A stretch of 64,000 nucleotides of DNA from Mesostigma viride (GCA_009746045.1 RPFO01000296.1:3056798-3120797); one strand, 5' to 3'. Shown: positions 50,510-61,508, counted from the first letter of the stretch. The notes: generated by a model not told the origin, from the sequence alone. Translations and numbers: made by a program.

Positions 50510-50950
50510 AAGATAGACTAGTAGGATTGTTTGTTACTAGATAGAATAGACGGGTTGGATTGTGTGCACCCATCCATCCATCCATCCATCCATCCATCCA
50601 CCCACCCACCCACCCACCCACCCACCCACCCACCCACCCACCCACCCACCCACCCACCCACCCACCCACCCACCCACCCACCCACCCACCCACCCACCCA
50701 CCCACCCACCCACCCACCCACCCACCCACCCACCCACCCACCCACCCACCCACCCACCCACCCACCACCCACCCACCCACCCACCCACCCACCCACCCAT
50801 CCATCCATCCATCCATCCATCCATCCATCCATCCATCCATCCATCCATCCATCCATCCATCCATCCATCCATCCATCCGTCGCGATTAATGCTCCATGAC
50901 TAGCTCCCAAACGGGAGCTAGCACGATTTTAATTAGTAAATTAATTAATC
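50510..50950 (+). repeat. LINE 3' end with expanded (CCCA)n/(CCAT)n
   Basis: AGATAGAATAGACGGGTTGG, (CATC)n, a (CCCA)n run of about 200 bp, (CATC)n again, then TTAATGCTCCATGACTAGCT, an inverted CCCAAACGGGAGCTAG and an AATTAATTAATT tail (to 50948). Other LINE ends here (37360, 38795) have only three or four CATC units at this spot, so the tract is an in-place expansion. ORFs across it are artefacts. Confidence 0.85.
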
Positions 50951-51329
50951 CATCTCAGGCATGCATAGTTGTCTCACTGAGTCAATCAGACTCAGTCACT
51001 GAGTCAGTTGTCTCATCTGAGTCAATCGAATCCATCGGGGTTGACGAATTAAACTCGTGCACACAATCATACCGCGGCTTAAGAAACAATTGATCACACC
51101 ACATTGGACCGCAATGCGTTGATCAAGAAATATCAAGGAGACAACCAGCGCAGGCCAGAAATCGAGAGATGCGTTGATCAAGAAATATAATTGTCTCCTT
51201 GATAATTGTGTCTAGTTATCTCAGTAAGTTAGTAACTGAAAGTGGTCAACGAGCAAGAGGCTTTGAGGATGGATGAATTATGCGAACTAACATTATACCA
51301 TGTTAGATTAGATCACAACAAACATTCCA

Positions 51330-51760
51330 GCAATGGCAACCCATACGTCCTAATCTCAACGTGCATGTCGAGCATGCTCCACCGTTAGCCTGAAATGGAC
51401 CAATCAGGTTACAGCATCACAAGGTAAGATTCTTTCGTCCCTCTAACTAGACACGTAACACATGAGCACACAAACCAGCCTGGCATAATCCAGACGTGGA
51501 ATCACCGAATCTTGATAAGCATTGGAGTCCTAAAATATCTAGGCAAGACTTGGCAGAACCGACCAACTAGTAACCCCACGTGGATCAGGCCACGACCAAT
51601 GAGGGTCTAAACAAGTCAGTTGACAAAGTCCAGGTCTCGAAATATCTCTGCACGTGGGAAACCTCATAACTAGCTCAATACTCATCCAAAAGGCCTCAAA
51701 TAAAATCCCAAACTATTACAAAACTCAGGATGTAACAACAAGTCAGATTTGGTTGTTACA
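51330..51760 (-). repeat. Diverged LTR, minus strand
   Basis: CCCCACGTGGATCAGGCCAC (51574-51593) is the reverse complement of 62215-62245 in the LTR at 62073-62774. The segments around 51395-51430 (GGACCAATCA..AAGGTAAGAT) and the right edge TTTGGTTGTTACA (51748-51760) also match in order. The left edge is lost. No adjoining coding sequence, so it is a solo or truncated LTR. Confidence 0.7.
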
Positions 51761-51924
51761 TATTGACATGTCAAGCAAATGTGGGTCAGCAAGTATTGAC
51801 TGTCCTCCCTAATGGTGGCGGTTGCTAGGGAACATCCAGTAATGTTATCCTGAGGGGGGGCACTCAGGGTTTAAGGGAACTCCCACAGCAACCTTGGGTT
51901 GGTACCACAATGCATGGCACTACC

Positions 51925-52110
51925 CAACGCCAGCGGCGGCGGCGGCCCGGCTAAGGCGGTGGCGGCCCAAAGGAGGCGGCGGCGGCAGCGGCGGCCCGGA
52001 GGAGGGGGCAGCGGCGGCCCGAAGGAGGAGGCGGCGGCGGCGGCCCGGAGGCGGCGGCGGCAGCGGCGGCCCGGAGGCGGCAGCGGCCCGGAGGAGGCGG
52101 CGGCGGCCAT
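51925..52110. repeat. GGC-rich minisatellite
   Basis: Imperfect tandem units of GGAGGCGGCGGCGGC and CCCGGAG type. Apparent Gly/Arg/Ala-rich ORFs on both strands are by-products. Confidence 0.85.
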
Positions 52111-52999
52111 TGAAACCACCACTCAGTTGGACAGCCTACACGAGCTTTCACCAACAAAGCCGGACATGTCAAACTACCAGTGAAGATTCGCTTTTTGCAC
52201 CCGAGTGGGTTGAGAGCCCACTACTCGTCTAGCCACTAAATCGGCACATGCCAAACCAGCCACTTCAGGCTAGCTTCAACCATGGTTGAACCACCGTCAA
52301 TATGAGCGGCTCAACACATGTAGTGAACGTTGGAACTGATGGGAAGCACAGATGTCCACCGGGGGAAGTGATGGCACCACGGCTCCATCGCAAGCAAGGG
52401 CCACTAGACCTACTGTCCACACCATGATGGCTGATTGAGCTTCAAACGTTGCCAAGAATTATGATGATGGCACCACTGATATGCCACATCCTTGATGATA
52501 AGTGTAGCAATAGTAGCCGGGCCGCAGCAGCAAGAAGATATGTCGCATGCAGCGCCACGTAGGTCCGTCCACCATGCGCCGCACCTGCAAGTGTGGAGAC
52601 TAGGGCATGGTTGCATGTCTGGGGGTGGCCTTGTACATTTGGGAGGAGTTGGCGCCACATGTATAAGTAACGCAAAGAAACCAAGAACTCAAGTCCATCG
52701 TTGAAAGAAAATACACACATGAGATTCAAGGCCACATCTCACGATCATGGAGGCAGCCAACAAGCACTACAATGGACACCACAACTCCAACATTCCATTA
52801 TAGTGCTTAAAGCCAAACACCGCAAAATGTTCGGGAGCAAGACAATGGCCCGGCACATATGTTTGAGATACTCACATTACACTACGGCAAGAAGATGTTC
52901 AATGTTGATACGAAGTTTTATGGCCGAGGAAACGCACCAACTTACAACAAACACAGATGAAATGTAGCCAGGATACACATGTTGTCCCGCTTAGGATTG
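52111..52999. other. Interior of the Mutator-like element, nothing recognised
   Basis: Short ORFs only (for example 52410-52658 minus). It may be the 3' flank of the SWIM-domain gene. Confidence 0.35.
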
Positions 53000-53994
53000 T
53001 TAACGTGAAGATGGATGTGCCGCAAAGGATGTAGGCAGCCTGTGGTGCATAGAAGTTGCACCTTCCCTAATGCACATAGCAAGCGCTGCCATGCTAGCAA
53101 CATTGCCAGCAAATACCTCCAAATGATCCATGAGGGCATTGACCTCGTGAAGGTGCATTGAGGTTGCAGTTTCATATTCGCTCATGGGAGTTGGGGTTGC
53201 GAAGAAGCACTGCCAACACTTGGAGCAGACGCGGCATTGCTAGGGCAGTTGCCGTGACCAAGAGAAGCAACGAACCCGCCCCGGGCCCGGGCCCGCTTCG
53301 GAGTACCCGTAGCCTCACCGACAACGCTTCCACCAAGAGTTGCAGAGACCTTGCGTTTTGACGTGGGTGGCTCGTTGGGATGGTGTGCTCTTTGTTTACG
53401 TGGTTGTTTTCCCCGACCACGGGGTGGAGGACCTAAAGGGTTTTCTACCAAGCGAGCAGCACTTCCATCCCCTCCCGGCTGACTCACCTGACTTGATGGC
53501 AGTCTCTTCTGCTGCCAGTATGACTTACAATGCCTGAGAAAATCCGAGCCACAACGACCCTCATGCGCCAAAGAAGCCCATGCCTTCATGTGAGCGAGAA
53601 TGTCAGTATACGTAGGCTCCGTGCCTTGAGCGACATCCACGTTGACATCATCATCACGGCTGTTCTCAGGGTGTACAGTTACCATCTGTTGGAATTGTAG
53701 CTGGCTCTCAATAGTGTCCGGCTTGGGTTGCTTCCACCTATCGCACACCAATTGCATCGGCACCTGCTTGCACTGATGAAGATGCACCTCAACGGCTAAA
53801 CAATGGCGGCATGGGAGGCCTACAAAGGTTGGAAATTGGCATGTGCACTCCAAAACATGGCCGTCCTCCCCGGTCGTAACCAAACGTTCCTTTGATTATT
53901 TTCCCGCCTTGTACAACGGCGTGGTGGCCAGGTTCTTTCTTACGCCACGTTCAAAATCACCGTTCATAAACACTTTACGCGGCCGCCTTGGCAT
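53000..53994 (-). pseudogene. SWIM zinc-finger ORF, C-terminal part of a MULE transposase
   Basis: From an ATG at 53994 the minus frame reads MPRRPRKVFMNGDFERGVRK NLATTPLYKAGK, then an in-frame TAA (53900-53898), then SKERLVTTGEDGHVLECTCQ and FPTFVGLPCRHCLAVEVH. C-x-C plus C-x-H in this order is the SWIM finger found after the catalytic domain of MULE/FAR1 proteins. A Lys/Arg/Pro-rich tail follows to 53182. A one-base shift at an overlapping ATGA there opens a further 61-residue tail to 53000. The catalytic domain is missing: the ORF starts only about 35 bp inside the right terminal repeat, so an internal deletion is likely. Confidence 0.7.
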
Positions 53995-54028
53995 GGTATG
54001 GCCCATAGGCCGCCATCTTGACCCACGA

Positions 54029-54242
54029 GTATGAGCCAGTAGGCTGCGCTTTCCGTTCGTTTCGTCCCTGATCACAATGTTTCCGGCTCATGCCGCCGCG
54101 TCTGCAAGCGTTACCCGTATTTATCAGCCCACACCGTTCCTTTCACAAGCGTTACCCGTATTTATCGACGCGTACCGTAGCCTCTCGTCATTGTCATCTG
54201 TCATCGGGTGCGCCCAGCACCGGGTGCGATTTCCAAAAACCC
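54029..54242 (-). repeat. Right terminal inverted repeat
   Basis: Inverse of 47025-47239, differing at a handful of positions. Confidence 0.85.
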
Positions 54243-54340
54243 ATTTGGAAAGGCCGAGGGCCATGACACTGAACAGCATGCCATCACAAACAGACAAGAA
54301 CCAAAGATACTCAGCGGGGACATGTACGGTTGCATCATTG
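54243..54340. repeat. Right part of the split palindromic repeat
   Basis: Starts with the target duplication ATTTGGAAAG, then GCCGAGGGCCATGACACTGA. Its reverse complement matches 57695-57790 (GATGAGTATCTTTG ... CCTCAGCCGTTTCCAAATCT). Confidence 0.75.
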
Positions 54341-54344
54341 GATA

Positions 54345-54490
54345 CACCCTTCTCTTTTGTCTGTGGTTCCGCTTACATCACTGTAGATAGCCCCTTCTCT
54401 TTTGTCTGTGGTTCCGCTCTAGATAGCCCTTCTCTTTTGTCTGTGGTTCCGCGTACTGTACAGCACTTCTATAGCCCTTCTCTTTTCATT
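54345..54490 (+). repeat. Short tandem repeat, about four units
   Basis: CCTTCTCTTTTGTCTGTGGT with TCCGC recurs starting near 54347, 54393, 54427 and, shortened, 54475. No gene. Confidence 0.7.
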
Positions 54491-57317
54491 GTAGTTGGTA
54501 CAACAGCGTGGTGATTTCCGGGTAAATGGGTATTTTTTATTAACCAATAGGAATCTCGTTAGGTTAAAAGGTACCACGTATCGACCAGCTGGTTACCAAC
54601 TGAGGGTAGTGTGATAGGTGAAAGGTTTAGAAAGGAGCATTATGTGACCAGGGGAGCCAAGTGACGCGCGTAAGGTCAACGTGAGGAGTGCAAGTAAACA
54701 TCCTGTTGCGCCCCAGGAGCTAGAGCATGGAAAAGCTCCAAGGGGTTAGGCCTGTCTTTGTTGGGCCCGGGGTCCCACACCTTGTACTGTGTTGTTCTTG
54801 CGCCAAGAGCCAAGCGCGACGCATTGCTGAGTGATTTCTAGCAAACGATGTTCCGCCAACTTGAGGCTTGAACCGAACTTAAGGTGTCTAAACTAGTTTT
54901 AACTCATAATGAAAAAATCCTATTCGACCCAACTTAAGGGGACGGGACACCCCCGAATCCTTTTGCGCCAAAAAATTCGCGCCGGAACCGAAGGTCACAA
55001 ATTTCACGTGCACGGTGCGCGCAAGTGGCCATGGCGACTGCGTTCAGGCGAAACTACCGCACTAGGGCAGGCGAAATGCAAAAATTTTACTCGAATCTAA
55101 AAGGCGATGAGTTTATTATGTTAGTTTGTGGCGGAAATAAGCTGGTTTGCAATATCGCTGTTGTTTTTTTATGCCATCGGCATTTGGGGTTATCTGAATT
55201 TTTTGGTCGCGCGGAATGAAATAGAATTCATGATAGCGGCTGTAAAATAGCGGTTTTGGGGGTTGTTCTGACCGTGATGGATGCATTAATATCGGTTTCA
55301 TCGAATTCTAAACCGAGCTGGTGCTTTTTGCCAGATTTTCGGCCATTATCGGTAAGTAATTGTTCAGACCTGCGCAGTGCGTGTCTGACCTGTCCTGGAA
55401 GAACGGCTGTTGTTGCGCGCCTGGGCGAGGGATTTAAGAGGGCAAGGTACGGATTTGTCGCTAATGTTATCTGCTATCAGTGATTTCTTCTAAGAGCTCA
55501 TCGTTCGAGGTTTTTTGCGTTCTTTTTGGGCAGTTTCCGCCAGCTAGCTCGCCGTCGCTTGCCGTTGTGTTGTCGAATACCTGGCAGCTTTAGATTGTTT
55601 TCGTTTATGTCGTGATCAGGGCCGCTTCAGTCGCAGCCTATAGCTCTTCGGGAAGGTATAAGGCATTTCATAAAACGTGTTCTGGCAAGGATGTTGTGCG
55701 TATGGACGCTTCTTGTTGTTTGAGAGTGACGCACCCTCTCTTCGCAGGCCGCAGCGGCATCACAGCGCTCATGCGCTGAAGGGCCGCCAATGGTTTCTTT
55801 GCATTTTATCGTGCAGGGATGGAAGTGTTATAGTGATGATGATGTTGGAGATATTGCATTTGTGTGACTGCATGTAGATAGCTGGCACCAATGGTTGTTT
55901 GAGCTTTCCTTTGTTATGATGATGTGACAAGACTACAATGTGCTGAGCCAACCATGGTTGACATGCATGACTGCATGCAAGCTATATATACCATGTTCCT
56001 ACTTGGTTCCTTGCCCTCCATCGTCCCAGTTTGTCATCCATGCCGGGGAGGACAGTTTAGGAGGTGTTGTTGTGTTGATTAGCTTGGTTGGCATCAACCT
56101 TACACTCTAACCTGGGAGACATGGGAAATGCTGCTTAGGCATTTTTGGGCTACCATCGTCAAGGCTATGCACATATTTACAAGGCTGGCCATGCTGGAGG
56201 GCTGATGAAGACATATGAGGTGCGTGGCCACCCCTTTGTACTTTGTAAACATACTCTGCATGGTTTTGGTGCATGTTGGATGGCATATGAAGTGGCACTG
56301 TGGGTTTACTAACTTACTGAGTGGTCCTTAGCGCCTTGTCAGGTGGTCATATAGGAAACCCATCAACGTGAGTAGTTCTTGTCACAATGACCACCCACAT
56401 TGAGCATGCGTTGCCCTCCGCGTGCGAGAGTTAATTATGTGTGCTTTGGTCAGTTTGCAGATGTCTTTGATGAAGAAGGAGGTGCTAGTGTGGCTGAATG
56501 GTTACTCTAATTTCCTTGTAGTGTCTACATGGGTGGCCGTCCTGGAATGGTTGTAACTTGGGCAGTTCTTGTCAGAATGTCGTCAAACCTTGAACATAGC
56601 AGGTACCATATGTGCAGAGGATGGTAGTATGTGGTTTGGCCAGTTTTCACGTGGCTTAGATGTATAAAGGGGTGTTAGTGTGGTTAAATACTGGCTAAAA
56701 CCTTCCTAAGCTTCGTCACTGGTGACAACCTATGATCGTCAATAACTTGAGCTGTGGTCGTCAGAATGACCTCAAAATTTGGGGTTGCATGTCCCCCAAC
56801 CTCTTGTATTTGAAAATATGTGGTATGGCATTTTTGGAAGTGTTTCTGATTTGTTAAATTTTTTTGTGTGAAAAGGACCCTTTTGCGCGAAAATTAATAG
56901 CTTGTACATCCATACTTATTTCTTGGTCCCAATTAGGCAGACTTTCTCAAAAGTCAATGAATCTATATTATGGAAATATGTGATTTGGTCCCAACATGTT
57001 TGCCCACTGCCCTAGGGAAAATGTGACTAAAATAGCGTCTTTTTCTATTTTTAGCGCGTTACCGGTGTATGGTGGGGGCTAGTACCCCCCCCAAGTGGCT
57101 GGAAAAAAATAATTTATCATATTTATGGTCCCCAATCATCATTGGATTTTTAGCACGTGCATAGGTATGGTTTCCAGAGAGTGCCCTTTAGGGGTGTCCC
57201 CTCCCCTTAACCCTTAAACTGTAATGAGTCGGCCGTTTTCGTGGTACCAGTTGAAGTCCTACCACTATACTGGCGGCACCTCTTCTTACACCAAAGCGGT
57301 TGTACAACGCGGGTGTC
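54491..57317. other. Unannotated stretch
   Basis: No gene or complete repeat recognised over 2.8 kb. One copy of the GACCCAACTTAAGG motif seen again at 58.3 kb is at about 54926. The segment 56330-56800 contains loosely repeated phrases (TTCTTGTCAGAATG and variants) suggestive of old repeats. Confidence 0.4.
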
Positions 57318-57341
57318 CCTTGTTGTTGTTGTTGCTGCATG

Positions 57342-57435
<94 letters not shown>

Positions 57436-57454
57436 GCCGCCGCCGCCGCCGCCC

Positions 57455-57485
<31 letters not shown>

Positions 57486-57553
57486 TGCTGCTGCTGCTGC
57501 TGCTGTTGTTGTTGTTGTGGTTGTGGTTGTTGTGGTTGTTGTTGTTGTTGTTG
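57318..57553. repeat. Composite trinucleotide repeat (TTG, CTG, CCG)
   Basis: (CTG)n at 57338-57432, (CCG)n at 57433-57483, (CTG)n to 57505, (TTG)n with TGG interruptions to 57553. All six frames give homopolymer ORFs, none credible as protein. Confidence 0.95.
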
Positions 57554-57554
57554 T

Positions 57555-57815
57555 AATGTTGTTGTTGCCCACGCCGCACATCATGGGCCATGCATGGGCA
57601 GCAGAGATTTGGAAACGGCCGAGGGATGCAACCGTACATGTCCCCGCGACTCTGCTGCCCAAGTGCGGCGTGGGATTCAACTAATTAACTAACTAACATG
57701 TCCCCGCTGTGATGAGTATCTTTGTTTCTTGTAATGTTTGTGATGGCATGCTGTTCAGTGTCCTGGCCCTCAGCCGTTTCCAAATCTCTGCTGCTCATGT
57801 GCGGCGTGGGCAACG

Positions 57816-57832
<17 letters not shown>
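57555..57832. repeat. Palindromic MITE-like element
   Basis: GTTGTTGCCCACGCCGCACAT at the left is mirrored by ATGTGCGGCGTGGGCAACGA at the right (57798-57817), and the following GGGCAGCAGAGATTTGGAAA by TTTCCAAATCTCTGCTGCTC. A second internal palindrome pairs CCCACGCCGCAC (57569-57580) with GTGCGGCGTGGG (57661-57672). (TTG)n abuts the left edge and (CAA)n the right. No coding capacity. It is the intact relative of the copy split at 47.0/54.2 kb. Confidence 0.75.
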
Positions 57833-57846
<14 letters not shown>

Positions 57847-58253
57847 CCACTCTACCGGCTCTCGGCCACTAGTTGTTGTAGCCGACGCGCACGGCTATGG
57901 CGGTGCACACAACTGACTGGTACGAGAGAATGGCTCCACATAGTGGGCTCTAATTTTGTAGGCATGATTTTTTAACTTAACATCCCTAGCCATGGAACGT
58001 TTGAAGATGCGTAGATAGGTCTCGGGGTGCTGGTCGGCGCAGCAAATCATGTTAGCGGCCAGGCGGTGACGTGCGAGTGCTGCATGTTGCTATGCGGAAC
58101 ATCGAGATATTTGCGCATGGATAAACGTTTGACGTTGTTCCCAACCAGAATTGTTAGAACTGGCAGCCAGGAAAGGCTCGAGGCTACGTCCATGAATCGG
58201 GCGTGTTGGCTCCCGCAGGAAAGGTAATCCGCTGTTCCGACTTGGTACAGTCA

Positions 58254-58475
58254 CTCACGCCTTAAGTTGGGTTCGAGGTTTTTGAGGGGTCAACCCAACT
58301 TAAGGCGTGAACCCAACTTAAGGCGTGAATGATTCTACTAAATTCTACTAGTTTGAACTATTACGATACTAAAACATACTATTCTGAACTACTTTGAACT
58401 TGGAATGCCGAAACCCTATTTGACCCAACTTAAGGCGTGAACACAACTTAAGCCAACCCAACTTAAGGCGTGAAT
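58254..58475. repeat. Cluster of CCAACTTAAGGCG repeats with a 16-bp hairpin
   Basis: CGCCTTAAGTTGGGTT (58259-58274) is exactly inverted at AACCCAACTTAAGGCG (58293-58308). More direct copies follow near 58311, 58424, 58441 and 58457. Flanking sequence is AT-rich without genes. Confidence 0.8.
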
Positions 58476-59031
58476 GCCTGTACGTTCTAGCCTCCTAGCG
58501 TGTTCCGTTAACCGTATATGGTTGTATTATCGTTTCAAATTAATATCAGGGTTATAATCGAGGGCTTGTGATTGCCATTTTGTTGTTTTGCTGCCTCTAC
58601 GCGTCGGTTTGTCATGGTTGTGGAATACCATCAGGTCAAGCAGATTTTGGACCATGTTTGGTCGCTGTTAGCTGATCGGCTGCAACGGGGATAGCGTGAT
58701 AACGGTTGATATTGGTTAGTAATATGGTAACGTTGATTACTACTACCCAATGCTTTTCCTGGCTTAAACAGCCCGAGACAAGTTCTTTTCTGACCAGTTT
58801 TAGGCATGGCTTCTTGTTTTGCTGGCCAACGCCCCCCGTCTTATTTTGCATCCATTGCATGTGAAAAACACGGAGATACCCAATACATACCTGTTTGCAT
58901 GGAAGCATTACTAACTTGTTCCTTTTGTTTTCTCCATTGTTGCAAAGAATGTGGAGGTGTTTTGTCATTCATTGGGTGTGTTAGTGATGTAGCTCCTTGC
59001 CACCCCTTTGATGACGCGCGCTTGAGGCCTT
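58476..59031. other. No convincing gene
   Basis: A 75-residue Cys-rich plus-strand ORF (58806-59033) has no recognisable spacing pattern and overlaps antisense ORFs. I leave it unannotated. Confidence 0.4.
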
Positions 59032-59162
59032 GACCATGATATACAATAGGTGAAAGGCTCATATCAACATAATGCCTGGCAGCATGTAAGACACAAGACC
59101 ATGATATACAATAGGTGAAAGGCTCATATCTTGTGTCTTACATGCTGGGCATTATGTTGGTA
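59032..59162. repeat. A-B-A-inverted B structure
   Basis: CCATGATATACAATAGGTGA plus AAGGCTCATATC occurs at 59034-59065 and again at 59100-59131. The piece after the first copy (AACATAATGCCTGGCAGCAT plus GTAAGACACAA) is inverted after the second (TTGTGTCTTACATGCTGGGC plus ATTATGTT). Confidence 0.85.
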
Positions 59163-59404
59163 TTGCTTTTGTTGCCATCTAGGTGTTGTTGGTAAATGTC
59201 AAGTGCTCAATAGAGCTCCAATAAGTGCTTGTCAAAGACTACGACCCCCGAACTGTGGGTCCTAGGAAATATAAAAAGCATGGTAGGCATAGTTTCATTA
59301 GTTTGAGTGCAAGATTAGCTTGATGCCTCACTTGAGGCCCATATTTTAGACTAGCTGTGGACATACATGTACATATTGACTTCTTGGGGAGACGTCCACT
59401 ATAT

Positions 59405-59463
59405 GGGGAATTCAGTGCTCCGTGGTCCCCCGACGGGGACACGAGACTAATTAATTAATTAAT
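59405..59463 (+). mobile_element. LINE 3' end
   Basis: CAGTGCTCCGTGGTCCCCCG, ACGGGGACACGAG and (TTAA)n. Same hairpin and tail type as the other LINE ends, with paired changes in the stem. Confidence 0.7.
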
Positions 59464-59619
59464 TTGCCACAAGTGTAACCTCGATCACATTGCGGACGAG
59501 ATTAGGTGTAGGGTAGCATTCGTAGGACTCATTGCTCGCACCAGTCAGGTAGACACCGACCTCGGTCGGGCCGGCCCCCAGCGGCTTGGCCAGCCAGGGC
59601 GGCACATATCCTGACCAGT

Positions 59620-60735
59620 TCCTCGCACAGGAACGGAAGCTCTTCGTGCCACAGAAGGGGGGGGCGGCTATCGACTACCGCGACACGTCCTGGCTCTACA
59701 CCTTTGACGAACCAAGCCAACGCCTGTTTATCTTGACCAGCCACTACCAGCTCAGCCTCCGCGACATCGGCCGAGCGCTCCGCACCCCAGCCCCCGCACA
59801 GCCGGCAGCCCCATCGGCTCCCTCCCTCTGCAAGGATGACATCCGCGCAGTGCTGGAGGAGCACGTGACCTGGCCGCTGGCCGAGAAGCTGACATCGCTG
59901 AACACGACGCTCAACACGGTGGAGGCCCGGGTCTCCAATGTGGAAACCAAGGTCGTCCACAAGCTCCAGCCCCAGTTCACGACGCTGCACACCGCGGCGC
60001 AAGCTTCGGAAACGCATGCTGCACTTGTCTCTCGCCTTAACCAGGTGGAGGGCAAGTGCGGCGTGCTCATGAAGAAGCTTGAGGCCATCACCGCCCACAC
60101 CGAGGCCCTGGCCACACAGGTCCCCAAGATAGCGGAGCAGACGGCCACCATTGCATCCCAGCCACCCCGGCAGGATGCTGGTGACCTCCCGCCGCTCTCC
60201 TACGCGGACCTGCTGCGGTCAGCGACCGCCTCCACCACCGACGCCATCGCCACGAAGCTCCAGGAGCTGGAGGACCACCGCCAGGCCCAGCAACGGGAGG
60301 TCACCGACCGCGCTCGCCGCGAGTGCCGAGTGGTGCTACGTCGCTTCCCCCAGAAGCCAGGTGAGACGTCAACCTCTCTTGCTGATGAGCTCAAGAACCA
60401 GCTTCTTACCCTCATGGGCCTGGTAGGTGAGGTAGAACTGTGTGGGTGCCACCGCCTTCCCCACTCACGGGACAAGGCGCGGCTCCCCCACCAGTCCTGC
60501 TCACCTTCCCCTCCCCTGAGGATAAGCAGCGGTTCCTCTCTCGTCGCAAGAGGTTGCACGTGACCTCACCTGGACGCTGGATGACGACCTGACCCCCGCT
60601 CAGCAACAGCAGCGACGCGACCTGTGGCCGGAATACCTCCGCCATAAGCAGGACCCCCAGAAGCCCAAGGTGTACTGGAGGGGCGGGGACCTGATGATCA
60701 TCAACCACAAGATGTGGACGCCCCCAGCGGGCTAG
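59620..60735 (+). pseudogene. LINE ORF1-like protein, frameshifted
   Basis: The open frame continues from the insertion edge as LAQERKLFVPQKGGAAIDYR and runs to 60563. It has a coiled-coil-like middle (LEEHVTWPLAEKLTSLNTTL, ATKLQELEDHRQAQQREV) and the RRM-like ECRVVLRRFPQKPGETSTSL. Shifts near 60490 and 60555 lead to LLTFPSPEDKQRFLSRRKRL and then WTLDDDLTPAQQQQRRDLWP to a stop near 60735. It is homologous to the ORF1 at 48741-50138. RNA-binding role by family. No ATG is retained because of the 5' truncation. Confidence 0.75.
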
Positions 60736-61030
60736 AATAGCAATAGCCCTAGCAATTGTAACCATTGGAGTCACTGCCGCTAAGGCAGCCATGCCTAGAA
60801 TAGCTGTGCCAACATACCTAGTCACGTGCCGCCAACGCACGCCGGTACACAACCAGCCATAGCCTTAGCCTACTGTCCTAGTACAGCCATGCTACGCCTT
60901 GGCTATGTTCAGATTACTTGCCCCACGCTATACTTGTTATGCCACGCTTACATGGGTCTTATTGCACCCACAGTTTGCCGGATCGTTAGCCCGTCCTTTT
61001 AGCTAGCGCGCCCGAATGCAGCCGTGGCAT

Positions 61031-61508
61031 TAATTAATATTAATTAATTAAACTCGTGCTCCCGTTGGGGAGTCACGGAGCACCGAAGTGCTTTTAATCC
61101 CTGTGTGTGCACAACAGGAGAAAGGGCAGAGACCCCCAGTCTCCTTCATGCCAAAGGCATGCCACAGCTGCATTCGGGCGCGCTAGCTAAAAGACATGCT
61201 AACGATCCGGCAAACTGTGGGTGCAATAAGACCCATGTGAGCATATCATAGCAAGGAGCGTGGGCAAGTAATCTGATCGAGGCCATGACGTAGCATGGCT
61301 GTACAAAGACTAAGCTAAGGCTGCATGTGGCTGGTTGTGTACCGTGCGTGAGCGGTGCACGTGACTACGTATGGTGGCACAGCTAGGCATGCAAACATTC
61401 TAAGCATGGCTGCCATGGCAACAGTGACTACCAATGAAGTCAAGCTAGGGCTATTCTAGTCTAGCCCGCTGGGGGCGTCCACATCTTGTGGTTGATCATC
61501 AGGTCCCC
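61031..61508 (-). mobile_element. Truncated LINE inserted into a LINE
   Basis: Read on the minus strand it starts within the ORF1 end (GACCTGATGATCATCAACCA), passes the same 3' untranslated region and ends in hairpin and (TTAA)n tail at 61031-61055. AGCCGTGGCAT (61020-61030) and AGCTGTGGCAT (61509-61519) are the target duplication. With its host it forms a large inverted repeat (60690-61015 against 61145-61508). Confidence 0.8.

Larger units (their letters stand above)
47025..54242. mobile_element. Mutator-like element, 7.2 kb, with later insertions
   Basis: Terminal inverted repeats of about 215 bp (47025-47239; 54029-54242), roughly 97-98% alike by eye, start GGGTTTTTGGAAATCGCACC. A 10-bp direct duplication ATTTGGAAAG (47015-47024; 54243-54252) flanks them; 9-10 bp is typical of MULEs. 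The interior carries a SWIM zinc-finger ORF of MULE type next to the right terminus. It also carries several younger insertions: an ORF1-only LINE, a LINE tail and an LTR. The catalytic DDE region of the transposase was not found, so this copy is non-autonomous. Confidence 0.85.

Noticed and set aside
50415-50910. Five overlapping ORFs of His/Pro/Thr or Trp/Gly/Val repeats
   Set aside because: Translations of the (CCCA)n/(CCAT)n tract in a LINE tail.
57207-57692. Poly-Ala, poly-Leu, poly-Cys and poly-Ser ORFs
   Set aside because: All frames of a CTG/CCG/TTG repeat are open; no unique sequence of useful length.
58806-59033. 75-residue Cys-rich ORF as a small secreted protein
   Set aside because: No signal peptide, no regular Cys spacing, and it overlaps antisense ORFs of similar length.
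60690-61508. A long-TIR DNA transposon
   Set aside because: The inverted arms are explained by two LINE copies in opposite orientation, each with its own tail and target duplication.
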